A stretch of 44,042 nt of DNA from a virus, in the IMG/VR virus record IMGVR_UViG_3300020470_000036, positions 1 through 44,042 of that record, one strand, 5' to 3'. Under the pieces are notes generated by a model that did not search any database, was not told the origin of the DNA, and was given only the letters and a program-made list of their open reading frames with translations. Below, piece after piece: positions 15,988-23,640 of the stretch (positions within the stretch are counted from its first letter, which is position 1; every line of letters starts with the position of its first letter). The position numbers and the translations under genes were made by a program.

Positions 15988-16439
15988 ACTTTAATGATGT
16001 AGTGGGTCACTATAGGAATCAGAGACAAGCATACTCTAATCCTGCTAAGTGGCCCCAGATTGACATTAGAATAACTGAGCCCCAGTTTGGTACCTTAGAG
16101 GTTAAGTCATGGTACAAGTATAAAGGTGAGAAGGATCCTTATAATATAATCCAGTATCAATGGGAGGTGATGGATGAAAACATCATCTATAGTAAAAATA
16201 GGAATCTTATTACTGGTGACGATACTTGTAACTTCATCTGGCACTGGGATGGTAAATGGTGGAGTGGGAATCCTGATGGAGAGTGTATTCAAGGACCGAC
16301 ACGACTCGTATCGAAGATAAGATTTAATGGGCATGATTATAGGGCTATAGATACTGGGTATGACATAGAGACAGGAGCATTCCGTTGGGGTAAGCCTGAG
16401 GAGGATGGAGAATTTCTCTTTGTTCGCATTGATAAATAA
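15984..16439 (+). CDS. cpeT: CpeT-like phycobiliprotein lyase
   Basis: A 151-residue protein resembling CpeT/CpcT, the lyase family that attaches bilin chromophores to phycobiliprotein cysteines; cyanophages often carry a short version. Matching parts are the start VVGHYRNQRQAYSNP (family pattern of G-x-x-x-N-x-x-Q-A then Pro), ITEPQFGTLEVKSWYKYKG, the DPYNIIQYQWEV strand (family Pro-Tyr), CNFIWHWDGKWWSGNPDGEC, and the end DTGYDIETGAFRWGKPEEDGEFLF, like the host D-x-G-x-D…WG…G-F-x-F ending. Host enzymes are about 200 residues, so this form is reduced. Activity cannot be predicted. It overlaps the gene before it and precedes the gp5-like gene by 17 nt. Confidence 0.75.
   Translation: MNFNDVVGHYRNQRQAYSNPAKWPQIDIRITEPQFGTLEVKSWYKYKGEKDPYNIIQYQWEVMDENIIYSKNRNLITGDDTCNFIWHWDGKWWSGNPDGECIQGPTRLVSKIRFNGHDYRAIDTGYDIETGAFRWGKPEEDGEFLFVRIDK
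16431..16438 (+). promoter_or_regulatory. Late promoter before the gp5-like gene
   Basis: GATAAATA, matching NATAAATA, lies at the very end of cpeT and 18 nt before the next ATG. Its placement repeats that of the other late motifs in the window. Confidence 0.55.
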
Positions 16440-16456
16440 AAGAAAACTATATTACA

Positions 16457-19138
16457 ATGGCACAACGTACTGATTATCTCGGAAGAGACGGATATACATG
16501 GTGGGTCGGAGAGGTCGAGGATGTAGAAGACCCCTCACAGATCGGACGTGTTAAGGTGCGTATCCTTGGTTGGTATACAGGGATGAATGATGAGCAAGCA
16601 TATTTAAAAGAGATGCCTACGGAGATACTACCGTGGGCCACGGTGTTGTTACCATGTGACCAACCACAGACCAAAGCAACAGGTACTACAACAGAATTAC
16701 AACCAGGAGCATGGGTATTAGGTTTCTTCCTTGATGGTGAAGAAGCACAGTTACCTTGTGTACTAGGAGCATTCAGAGGATTCCAGCAGCAGAAATCAGA
16801 TGCATTCACTACCATTGCAGACGGTACTATTGCAGAGAAGAAGAAAACTAATACTAATCAACAGAAGTCATTAGCTGGGACACCTGCTAGAGATGGTAAC
16901 TCATATCCTAAAGTAAGTACTTCACCTTCTGATGAGAAGGCATCAAAACCAGAGGAAGCAAGAGGTGCTGGTGTTAACGTTGCTGAAGCAACTGTTGAAG
17001 GTAACCCAGTAACTAACCCTATTAAACCACCAACATTAGCACAAGGTATTGCTGATGGTGTTGCTGGTCCTGCTGGTAGTGGGTTTGAGAAAGATATGAA
17101 GAGGATGTTGACTGAGTTAGGTCAGATGGCATCATCTATGTCCTCAGGTCCAGGTGGATTTATCTCTGTCATCACAGGTAATAAGATGATGGGAGACAAG
17201 GTGAGGGAGCACCTTGGTAAGACAATGAACTTCCTATCCAGTGGTATATCTGGTATTCTTGCACCTCTGAAGGAGATGTTAGCGAAGTTAATCGCTGAGG
17301 TTGTGGGAATGTTGGTGAAGATTATATCTCAGTTTGTACCAGTTATAGTGGTGCAGATGTTAATGGCATTCCTAGAGCAGATCTTTGCTCTATTCTGTGC
17401 TAAGACACCAATGTGGTTAGGACTGGTGAAAGGGGCACTGAGTGATACGGCAAACTTTGCTAACCAAATGGCGAGCCTTGCTGTAGATAAGATAGCTACG
17501 TCTAAAATTGCTGGTAAGATTGACTCTGCTGTTAAAGGTTTAAGCAACCGTATCTTAGAAGGTATTACTAATGCAATGAATCGTGTAAGAGACGTTGCTG
17601 GTGATGTGATGTCTGCTATTAGTTCTGCTAAAGGTATGGCAGGGGCAGCGAAGTTAGGTGAGACTGTCAGTATGATTATGGAGTTTGACTTCACCTCATT
17701 AGATTGGGGTAGTCTTATTCAGATCCTTATGGCAATCTTAGGTGCACTATTCAAGAAGAGTTGTGGACGAAAGATAAAGAGACCAAGTAGTAAGTCATGG
17801 TTCCCTCTGTTAGGTACCACAAAGTGCGATAACATAGATGATGCTGTTAGAGGCACACCATACGAGAGCACTGACGCATTCTATAATCAAGGCACGAGTG
17901 TTGTTAACATGGCAACCTCTACAGATCAGGGTAGTTACATCGATAAGATGTTTACTGGTATTGATCCTTACTTAATGCAGACTTATAGTGCATTGAATGG
18001 TACTAGAATTATAGATGATGCTACTCCAGGTATAGAGAAGAGAATGCAGACTGGACCTGGAGGTGTGAGTATATTTGAGGACAGTTGGGGTAATAGACAT
18101 AGTAATGTCCCAAGTAATGATACAACTATTGTTGCTGGTGATAAGTGTCAGACTATTAAAGGTAACTATGCCCTAACAGTAGAGGGTGATTTCTATCTTA
18201 AGGTCATGGGTAACATGCACCAAGAGGTTGAAGGATCATGGAATGGTCACTACTCTCAGGGACCACAGGCAGAATCATCAGGATCCTCTAAGACACCTGA
18301 TACTTCAACCACTGGTGGATCTATGCAACAGGTTGATACTAATGTATCTCAAGGAAGGATCTCAGCAGATGTACAACAGCAGAGTAATACCTTAAACCAA
18401 TCAACAACAGAACTTAAGAAAGATTTAGAGACTCTAAATGTAGGTGGTTTCTATCCAGTAGATAAGATACCATATCCTATGGGTGCTGATACATGGGGAA
18501 GGACACAGCATGGTCCTAAACTAGCAGGTAGTTTATCAGATGATACAGAGCAGAAGTCTTCTGCTAGATTTGAGGGAGATCGTGATGTCTCTATCACTGG
18601 TGAATATAAATTCCAAGCAGCAAAGTTAAGTCTTGCTGCTATTGAGTCGATGCAGATTAACTCACAGAATACCAAGATAGAAGGTAATACTATTGAGATA
18701 ATGGCAGATGGAGAGATAGTCCAACAGGCAAACTGGATTACTTCCTTCTTAAATGCAGGTAGATTTGAGTTTATTGCTCTATTCAACCCAATGTCTGCAT
18801 CCTTGACAGGACAGTTTGCTATAGTTAAAGGATCTATCGTAGATATTACTGCTGACCTACCTTTCCCAGGCATGGCACCACCAACACAGATCAGGATATC
18901 TGTTGGTACTCAGATGCCTAGCAGTTTTGCTGACATCATGGTAGGATCACAAAACGCATTCCATGCTACCTTCATTGCTGCACCTACTGGTGTCATTGCA
19001 GAATTCGTGCCATCAGGAGCAATTATTAACCAATGTAACGCTGGTTTAGGGGCATATGTGGTCAACACTGGTTACCTGGCAGCAGGTTGTGCTATGGGAC
19101 CAACACAGATCTTCGGCTTGCCAGTCTTGCTGAACTAG
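16457..19138 (+). CDS. gp5: Baseplate hub and spike protein, gp5-like, without visible lysozyme domain
   Basis: An 893-residue gp5/VgrG-like protein. Residues 1-115 form the OB domain: WWVGEVEDVEDPSQIGRVKVRILGWY, then ILPWATVLLPCDQP and the GAWVLGFFLDGEEAQLPCVLGAF ending. After a Thr/Lys/Pro linker comes a long hydrophobic and helical section (about 210-440, IAEVVGMLVKIISQFVPV). From about residue 520 there are repeats like GNYALTVEGDFYLKVMGN and QINSQNTKIEGNTIEIMADG, typical of spike beta-helix and its flanks. In T4 the lysozyme domain follows the OB domain; here I see no glycosidase catalytic pattern (Glu-x8-Asp-x5-Thr), so the helical section replaces it. It follows a late promoter. Confidence 0.82.
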   Translation: MAQRTDYLGRDGYTWWVGEVEDVEDPSQIGRVKVRILGWYTGMNDEQAYLKEMPTEILPWATVLLPCDQPQTKATGTTTELQPGAWVLGFFLDGEEAQLPCVLGAFRGFQQQKSDAFTTIADGTIAEKKKTNTNQQKSLAGTPARDGNSYPKVSTSPSDEKASKPEEARGAGVNVAEATVEGNPVTNPIKPPTLAQGIADGVAGPAGSGFEKDMKRMLTELGQMASSMSSGPGGFISVITGNKMMGDKVREHLGKTMNFLSSGISGILAPLKEMLAKLIAEVVGMLVKIISQFVPVIVVQMLMAFLEQIFALFCAKTPMWLGLVKGALSDTANFANQMASLAVDKIATSKIAGKIDSAVKGLSNRILEGITNAMNRVRDVAGDVMSAISSAKGMAGAAKLGETVSMIMEFDFTSLDWGSLIQILMAILGALFKKSCGRKIKRPSSKSWFPLLGTTKCDNIDDAVRGTPYESTDAFYNQGTSVVNMATSTDQGSYIDKMFTGIDPYLMQTYSALNGTRIIDDATPGIEKRMQTGPGGVSIFEDSWGNRHSNVPSNDTTIVAGDKCQTIKGNYALTVEGDFYLKVMGNMHQEVEGSWNGHYSQGPQAESSGSSKTPDTSTTGGSMQQVDTNVSQGRISADVQQQSNTLNQSTTELKKDLETLNVGGFYPVDKIPYPMGADTWGRTQHGPKLAGSLSDDTEQKSSARFEGDRDVSITGEYKFQAAKLSLAAIESMQINSQNTKIEGNTIEIMADGEIVQQANWITSFLNAGRFEFIALFNPMSASLTGQFAIVKGSIVDITADLPFPGMAPPTQIRISVGTQMPSSFADIMVGSQNAFHATFIAAPTGVIAEFVPSGAIINQCNAGLGAYVVNTGYLAAGCAMGPTQIFGLPVLLN

Positions 19139-19146
19139 TGTATACT

Positions 19147-19371
19147 ATGAGCAGTGACCCATCTATCATGGCAGAGATAACAGGAGACAACGAGACTTAC
19201 CTAGAGCATATCTGGGTCAACGTTGCAAAGAGAGAAGTTAAAATTATGGATAATGAAGGATATGATGAGATAGTGACTTGGGAGTTTAGTCCAGACGGTG
19301 TTGATGGGTTCACTGAAACACTACAGCATTTCAAACGACTAGTCCCAGAGGACATGATTACATACCTATGA
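19147..19371 (+). CDS. Small acidic conserved phage protein
   Basis: A 74-residue protein starting MSSDPSIMAEITGDNETY, with the start at 19147 just after the spike gene stop; an upstream in-frame ATG at 19087 lies inside that gene and was rejected. The pattern LEHIWVNVAKREVKIMDNEGYDEIVTWEFSPDG suggests a small beta-sheet fold followed by a helix (DGFTETLQHFKRLV). It is strongly acidic. I recognise no family. It overlaps the next gene by 4 nt, and the run of three small genes before talC looks like one translational unit. Confidence 0.65.
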   Translation: MSSDPSIMAEITGDNETYLEHIWVNVAKREVKIMDNEGYDEIVTWEFSPDGVDGFTETLQHFKRLVPEDMITYL

Positions 19372-19625
19372 ACATTATTTCACTAACTCAAAAAGAGTTT
19401 ACAGAGAATGTAGATTTTGCTTTTACCTTAGCAAAGAAAGGACATTCACTTAAGATTAAAACCGATGATAACATTGTATTATTGGTTACAGCAGTGGCTT
19501 CAGAGGTTAACGACCCTGAAAATCCAGAGCTAAATATTCCAAGTCCTGATGAATTTGTGCCAGATCCAGTGGCAACACAAGCGTATGTGACACAAGCATT
19601 GGGGGAAATGACGAAAGGGTTCTAA
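19368..19625 (+). CDS. Small protein with Phd/YefM-like N-terminus
   Basis: An 85-residue protein. MNIISLTQKEFTENVDFAFTLAKKG followed by HSLKIKTDDNIVLLVTAV has the shape of the Phd/YefM antitoxin DNA-binding fold: a strand, a helix with Asn near the middle, then a beta hairpin ending in hydrophobic residues. The C-terminal half (NPELNIPSPDEFVPDP) is acidic and Pro-rich and ends with a short helix. No toxin gene of the RelE or Doc type was recognised next to it. The resemblance is by pattern only, so the regulator idea is weak. It is coupled to the genes on both sides and lies upstream of talC. Confidence 0.6.
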   Translation: MNIISLTQKEFTENVDFAFTLAKKGHSLKIKTDDNIVLLVTAVASEVNDPENPELNIPSPDEFVPDPVATQAYVTQALGEMTKGF

Positions 19626-19626
19626 C

Positions 19627-19893
19627 ATGAAGGGACGTATCACACGCAAGTATTGCTACCTAAACGGATCAGTAGTTGACATGTGGTATATCCAAGGTAT
19701 TCCTTTTACATTTGAGGAATTACCACAAGCAATGCAAGAGCTTGATGAGGTCGAAGAGGAGGCAGCAGAAGCACAGGGATATAGTATGGATGACATGTAT
19801 AAATGGTCAAACTATCTTATACTTGAGCAGTGCCACCCACTACTCTTCACAGTAGAAGAGTTTATTGAAAATTATGAGGAAGTTCCTGAATGA
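19627..19893 (+). CDS. Small acidic protein of unknown function upstream of talC
   Basis: An 88-residue acidic protein. It starts MKGRITRKYCYLNGSVVD, a short beta-hairpin-like part, then GIPFTFEELPQAMQELDEVEEEAAEAQGY and a Tyr/Trp-rich helix (DMYKWSNYLILEQ), ending FIENYEEVPE. It starts one base after the previous stop, and its own stop overlaps the talC ATG by 4 nt, so translation is probably coupled to talC. No family or catalytic motif was recognised; the composition suggests a soluble protein-binding adaptor, but nothing more can be supported. Confidence 0.62.
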   Translation: MKGRITRKYCYLNGSVVDMWYIQGIPFTFEELPQAMQELDEVEEEAAEAQGYSMDDMYKWSNYLILEQCHPLLFTVEEFIENYEEVPE

Positions 19894-20594
19894 AGATTTT
19901 TTTAGATACTGCTGATGTCCCGACCATTCTCAAACATTGGGAGACTGGTTTGATTGATGGTGTCACAACTAACCCATCTCTTATTCGTAAGAGTGGTAGA
20001 GATCCAGAGGATGTCTATCGTGAGTTATCACTGGCAGGTATTCCAGACATTAGTATGGAAGTTGTAGAGGATATGATTGGAGAAGGTAGAAGACTCTCTA
20101 AAGAATTTCCTTACGTTAGTACAATTAAGGTGCCATGCACACCAGAAGGATTAAAAGCATGTAAAGTATTATCAGATGATGGAGTCAGAGTAAATGTTAC
20201 GCTTATCTTTAACGCAGCTCAGGCTATACTTGCATCAAAGGCAGGTGCTGCGTACGTCTCTCCTTTTATTGGGAGGTTGGATGACAATTCTGTTGCTGGA
20301 TTGGAGATTGTCAGGTCAATAAGTGAAGTATATAGAGTGCAAGGAGTCGATACAAAGATACTTGCAGCATCTATCCGTGATGTATATAAAGTCACTAGAT
20401 CATTCTGGAATGGTGCACATATAGTTACCATGCCACCCAAGATCTTTGAAGGAATGTATAACCATATCCTTACTGATAAAGGACTAGAGATATTTGATAA
20501 GGATTATCAAGCAACCATTAGGAGTTCTGCCTATGTACCACCAACTTCCATTAACCGTAGTGCTAGACCTGGCGGTGAGTTAGATGCTTTCTGA
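19890..20594 (+). CDS. talC: Transaldolase, TalC type
   Basis: A 234-residue short transaldolase of the TalC/fructose-6-phosphate aldolase group, as carried by many cyanophages to support the pentose phosphate pathway. Key residues are D6 (FLDTAD), the TTNPSL motif with N28, the Schiff-base lysine K80 (STIKVPCT), VNVTLIFNAAQAILASKAGA, and the phosphate-binding end SPFIGRLDD. ILAASIRDV and the GAHIVTMPP strand complete the barrel. It has about 20 residues more than bacterial TalC at its C-terminus, after the GLEIFDKDY helix. Overlaps on both sides place it in the late small-gene block, downstream of cp12 and cpeT. Transaldolase versus aldolase activity cannot be settled by eye. Confidence 0.93.
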   Translation: MKIFLDTADVPTILKHWETGLIDGVTTNPSLIRKSGRDPEDVYRELSLAGIPDISMEVVEDMIGEGRRLSKEFPYVSTIKVPCTPEGLKACKVLSDDGVRVNVTLIFNAAQAILASKAGAAYVSPFIGRLDDNSVAGLEIVRSISEVYRVQGVDTKILAASIRDVYKVTRSFWNGAHIVTMPPKIFEGMYNHILTDKGLEIFDKDYQATIRSSAYVPPTSINRSARPGGELDAF

Positions 20595-21051
20595 TGAGGG
20601 TGTAGAATATATAAAGCAATACTACCCCATTCCTGATGTGACATGGGAGGATGTCATCGAGAAACTCGATGAGGATGTATTAGATGGTGATTGGGGCTAT
20701 TCTAATACAAAATATCCAGATAAAATCCTTCCAGTTATTGTAGGTACTGGCCGATATGTGCCAGAGTCTATACTACCGATATGGGAAGCAGTTGTAGAGG
20801 ATGTAGGTATGAATTGTATGCATACCTATATTGGTTTTTCCAAGTTTTCTGCAACGTTAGGCCGACATAATGATGATATGGATGTCTTCATTGTGCAAGC
20901 AATAGGAGAAACATCATATAAGTTTGATTCTGGAGTATGTCATACATTAAAACCAGGTGATGCTATATTCATACCAGCGTATGTTTATCACCACCCTTTT
21001 AGTCATGGACCTAGAGTTTCACTAAGTTTTTCAAATGACGGAAGAAGTTAA
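20584..21051 (+). CDS. Cupin-fold protein, possible Fe(II) oxygenase
   Basis: A 155-residue protein whose second half is cupin-like: LGRHNDDMDVFIVQAIGET with H95 and D97, then LKPGDAIFIPAYVYHHPFSHG with H136/H137, and a closing strand RVSLSFS. An H-x-D…H set fits JmjC-like (Cupin_4-type) oxygenases, but the domain is small and lacks the usual helical N-terminal half, so a non-enzymatic cupin is possible. The N-terminal third (YIKQYYPIPDVTWEDVIEKL) is helical. It overlaps talC by 11 nt and the next small gene by 17 nt. Substrate unknown. A larger related-looking protein lies at 40771. Confidence 0.7.
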   Translation: MLSDEGVEYIKQYYPIPDVTWEDVIEKLDEDVLDGDWGYSNTKYPDKILPVIVGTGRYVPESILPIWEAVVEDVGMNCMHTYIGFSKFSATLGRHNDDMDVFIVQAIGETSYKFDSGVCHTLKPGDAIFIPAYVYHHPFSHGPRVSLSFSNDGRS

Positions 21052-21175
21052 CTGGAGTATAGAAGATCTCAGGAAGTCAATAGTTGACAGTGCTGAGAAC
21101 TATGATAGAATAATTCAAAGTATGAAGGAAAATGAGTCTAAAGACAGAAAAGAGAAGAGCACAGGTGAAGAGTAG
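21035..21175 (+). CDS. 46-residue charged protein, overlapping both neighbours
   Basis: An ATG at 21035 opens a 46-codon frame, MTEEVNWSIEDLRKSIVDS to a stop at 21175. It overlaps the cupin gene end by 17 nt and the next membrane protein start by 44 nt in another frame. The product is a predicted amphipathic helix rich in Glu, Lys and Ser, without a membrane segment. The region 21052-21131 would otherwise be the only non-coding gap in this tightly packed stretch, which favours a real gene. I recognise no family. Confidence 0.5.
   Translation: MTEEVNWSIEDLRKSIVDSAENYDRIIQSMKENESKDRKEKSTGEE
21084..21111 (+). promoter_or_regulatory. Possible sigma70-type promoter upstream of the 64-residue membrane protein
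   Basis: TTGACA (21084-21089) and TAGAAT (21106-21111) are separated by 16 nt. They lie about 20-48 nt before the next ATG. The site is inside the small 46-codon gene, so chance similarity is a real possibility. Confidence 0.3.
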
Positions 21176-21326
21176 ATTTTATTATCTCTTCTGGGGTGCT
21201 GCAACTGTATCAGTTTTATTTGGACAATTATATGTTGGATCAGGATATAGACAGTTTGCAGGTGCACTCAATAGATTGTTTGATACCATTGAAGTTCAAG
21301 TAAATGACTACAATAGATTTTATTGA
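21132..21326 (+). CDS. Small single-span membrane protein
   Basis: A 64-residue protein with a basic N-terminus (MSLKTEKRRAQVKSR) followed by one hydrophobic span, FYYLFWGAATVSVLFGQLY, and a short C-terminal tail (DTIEVQVNDYNRFY). By the positive-inside rule the N-terminus faces the cytoplasm. Small membrane proteins of this type recur in cyanomyoviruses near late genes; a role in lysis timing is possible but unsupported. A partly similar protein begins at the right end of the window (43948), sharing the Y-Y-x-F-W motif. Its end overlaps the next gene by 23 nt. Confidence 0.62.
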   Translation: MSLKTEKRRAQVKSRFYYLFWGAATVSVLFGQLYVGSGYRQFAGALNRLFDTIEVQVNDYNRFY

Positions 21327-21885
21327 AGAATATCCTGATCTATTAAGCCAAGTAGCTTGTGATGGTATTATTGAGCGTATGGATCATATTATTGATCATA
21401 GTATATCACCATACAAGACTAAGAATGATGTAGCAGATAGTAGAGTTGATGCTGCTTGTTTTGCTGAACATGACTACCCAGAAGCACATGAGTTAGTTAA
21501 TATTGCAGTAGGTAAGGCAATTGAACAGTATGTTGAAAAATATAATATTATAGACTTTAATAAGCATCGTATTGTGATGCCTTATACCTCTTGGACAGTT
21601 AAATTGCAGAGGACACCTAAAAATGGTGGGTATCATAAATGGCATGTTGAGAATAGTGGTCATTATAAGGATAACAATCGTATTCTTGCTTGGACACTAT
21701 ACTTAAGCACACATGAAGGTGAGGCAGAGACTGAGTTCTTAATGCAAGGTAAGAGAATATATCCTGTTGCTGGTACCGTAGCAATATGGCCAGCATGTTG
21801 GACACATGTCCATAGAGGTAATCCACCATACAGTAAAAACAAGTATATTGCTACTGGATGGTTTGCAACTAATGGTGAGGACTAG
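21304..21885 (+). CDS. 2OG-Fe(II) oxygenase, prolyl-hydroxylase-like
   Basis: A 193-residue oxygenase with the compact prolyl-4-hydroxylase layout. After a helical N-terminus, SWTVKLQRTPKNGGYHKWHVENSG gives the first metal ligands (H114 and E116; Glu in place of the common Asp). RILAWTLYLSTHEGEAETEF is the typical double-strand region, AGTVAIWPACWTHVHRGNPP gives the distal His (H168 or H170), and NKYIATGWF places K180 as 2OG-binding residue, where many relatives have Arg. The substrate could be protein, peptide or another molecule and cannot be read from sequence. It is the last gene before a late promoter and is not in the main oxygenase cluster. Confidence 0.8.
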   Translation: MTTIDFIEEYPDLLSQVACDGIIERMDHIIDHSISPYKTKNDVADSRVDAACFAEHDYPEAHELVNIAVGKAIEQYVEKYNIIDFNKHRIVMPYTSWTVKLQRTPKNGGYHKWHVENSGHYKDNNRILAWTLYLSTHEGEAETEFLMQGKRIYPVAGTVAIWPACWTHVHRGNPPYSKNKYIATGWFATNGED

Positions 21886-21929
21886 GCATAAATTTTTATT
21901 AAAAAGTCCTGGAATACGGACCTAAATCT

Positions 21930-21937
21930 TATAAATA
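21930..21937 (+). promoter_or_regulatory. Late promoter, perfect TATAAATA
   Basis: An exact T4 late -10 element in the 125-nt gap after the oxygenase gene. It would drive the 54-residue gene at 22011, leaving a leader of about 65 nt. That leader contains a strong GGAGGGG ribosome-binding sequence (21950-21956) followed by a two-codon frame. Confidence 0.65.
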
Positions 21938-22010
21938 GTAGCGAAGTTTGGAGGGGCAAGATGCACTGAAAACTCTCTATATTATGAGTCAAATTTCAAA
22001 CAGGAGTTAC

Positions 22011-22175
22011 ATGCACAATATTCGATCACAAAATCAATTAGCTGAGTGGAAGCACTTAAAAGAAGACTACTGCCTTAATACCCCTCAGGACGAACTAATC
22101 GACGATTATTTCAACTGTATAGTTAACGCAGATAGTCATGAGCAAGAGAAAATATGTCAAGAACTGCTCTGTTAA
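22011..22175 (+). CDS. 54-residue acidic protein of unknown function
   Basis: Starts MHNIRSQNQLAEWKHLKED and ends ICQELLC. The ATG at 22011 was chosen for its AGGAG ribosome-binding sequence (22002-22006). Other in-frame starts at 21984 (ATG) and 21948 (TTG) have no good ribosome-binding sequence, and the TTG would lie at the very start of the late transcript. The chain is mostly helical and acidic, with Cys residues in DYCLN, FNCIV and at the C-terminus. No family was recognised. It forms a single-gene unit: a perfect late promoter on one side and a strong terminator on the other, so it is probably made in large amounts and independently of its neighbours. Confidence 0.65.
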   Translation: MHNIRSQNQLAEWKHLKEDYCLNTPQDELIDDYFNCIVNADSHEQEKICQELLC

Positions 22176-22232
22176 TAAGTGTTTCAAACTTTTCCACTAG
22201 GAACAGTGACTTAGATTGTGCAGTAACTAAGG

Positions 22233-22255
22233 AACCCCCGATAAGGGGGTTTTTT
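22233..22255 (+). terminator. Rho-independent terminator
   Basis: AACCCCC and GGGGGTT flank a five-base loop (GATAA) and run into six T. It ends the unit of the 54-residue gene and separates it from the fibre block. The stem is similar in base content to the terminator at 4577. Confidence 0.9.
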
Positions 22256-22259
22256 GTCG

Positions 22260-22267
22260 TATAAATA
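22260..22267 (+). promoter_or_regulatory. Late promoter at the head of the fibre block
   Basis: A perfect TATAAATA starts four bases after the T-run of the terminator and lies 26 nt before the GTG start at 22294. The tight terminator-promoter pair marks an operon border. Confidence 0.7.
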
Positions 22268-22293
22268 AAGTTGTAGCAAATTGTGAAAACGCA

Positions 22294-23634
22294 GTGGCAA
22301 CTAAAAGAATATCCCAGTTAGAAACAATTTCCAATGATCTAGTAACTGGCGAAGCTATTCTTCCTATTGTTATCTCTGATCCACTAATACCTAATAGAAA
22401 AGCAAAGGTCAATCAACTTTTCCGTGGTCTTAGTGCAGGATCACAGGCAGCCCCAGGATTAGCTTTCGACCTTGATAGAGACACTGGAATATATCAGACT
22501 GCCATTGATGAGATTGGGCTCTCATTTGGTAGTGCCTCTCTCTATAATAGTCGAAGAGAAAATACAGATGGATCGAGCACTCTATTAATTAGAGCAATCG
22601 ATACTGCATCTGCATCTTCTAGTATAGAGATGACACCACAAGGTAGTGGTTTCTTCACAGTTAATGGATCTATAATTCAGACTGATGCTCAGTTCTACTT
22701 ACAAGGTGATCAAAACACTGGTAAGAGAGCACATTTTAATGTAGATACTATTTCTACACAGTCAGGGACACGTCGTTTTGATCTACCTAACGTTGGTACT
22801 AATACAAGTACAACTTTGGTTGCTAATGACACATTCCAAACATTAACTAATAAGACTATTCTTATTAAGGACTCTGAGTTACAAATCACAGGATCTACTG
22901 CTACTGACAAGATTGCTAAGTTTGAAACTGACGCATGGGAATCACCAGGTGCACACACCTATAAGTTACCTGACTTTGGTGCTGCACAGACTCAATCTAC
23001 ATTACTTGATGACATAACAAATCAGAATGTATTCAACAAGAATATGGTTAACCCCACATTCTCTAATACACCTTCTGATGATGAGAATAATCCTACTCGT
23101 TATGTTATATTTGATTCATCTGGATTAACTAATAACAGGACTGTTACATTCCCTGACCTCAACATCAAGATAGTTGGTGAAGCATCTTCACAGACTATTA
23201 CTAACAAGGTTTACAAGGGAGCAATATTCTGCGATACTGATCCTGCTGATGGTGAAGGAAGAAAGATACAGTTAGACTTATCTAATATAGAGGATAACCA
23301 GACTTATACGTTTGCATTCCCAGATGATGATCCAACTGCACCTCTTAATACTTCAGGTACAAACGTCCTAGTTAGTGAGTTAAAGACACAGTTCCTAAAG
23401 AATAAAACCTTAGAATTGTGTAAGCTAAATAATCCTAATAACGTCAACGGACTTATAACCTTTGACGCAAGCAATATTGACGATTCAGTTACTATACAAT
23501 TCCCCAACGCTGACGCAACCCTACTTTCTACTAATAACATTAGTGATGTTGCAATTAGTTTCGGTGGAGCACTCGCAGCACCTGTCTTAGGAGGACAGAT
23601 TAGACTACAACAACATTTCTTATCAGGTTGGTAA
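22294..23634 (+). CDS. Virion structural protein, fibre-like
   Basis: A 446-residue protein with GTG start, beginning MATKRISQLETISNDLVTGE, a common opening for cyanophage structural proteins. Residues 45-80 hold SAGSQAAPGLAFDLDRDTG followed by IYQTAIDEIGLSFGS, a short module often seen in phage tail-fibre and collar proteins. From about residue 150 three or so repeats follow, each with a variant of FDLPNVGTNTSTTLV and QTLTNKTI (another is NRTVTFPDLNIKIVGEASS then QTITNKVYKG). Such short beta repeats form elongated trimeric fibres. The protein has no enzyme motif. It starts a late-transcribed block of adhesion proteins; the exact place in the particle cannot be told. Confidence 0.75.
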   Translation: MATKRISQLETISNDLVTGEAILPIVISDPLIPNRKAKVNQLFRGLSAGSQAAPGLAFDLDRDTGIYQTAIDEIGLSFGSASLYNSRRENTDGSSTLLIRAIDTASASSSIEMTPQGSGFFTVNGSIIQTDAQFYLQGDQNTGKRAHFNVDTISTQSGTRRFDLPNVGTNTSTTLVANDTFQTLTNKTILIKDSELQITGSTATDKIAKFETDAWESPGAHTYKLPDFGAAQTQSTLLDDITNQNVFNKNMVNPTFSNTPSDDENNPTRYVIFDSSGLTNNRTVTFPDLNIKIVGEASSQTITNKVYKGAIFCDTDPADGEGRKIQLDLSNIEDNQTYTFAFPDDDPTAPLNTSGTNVLVSELKTQFLKNKTLELCKLNNPNNVNGLITFDASNIDDSVTIQFPNADATLLSTNNISDVAISFGGALAAPVLGGQIRLQQHFLSGW

Positions 23635-23640
23635 ATTAAA

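Noticed and set aside
21903-21922. Possible hairpin GTCC…GGAC after the oxygenase gene as terminator
   Set aside because: The stem is only about four pairs and no T-run follows it; the late promoter follows directly.
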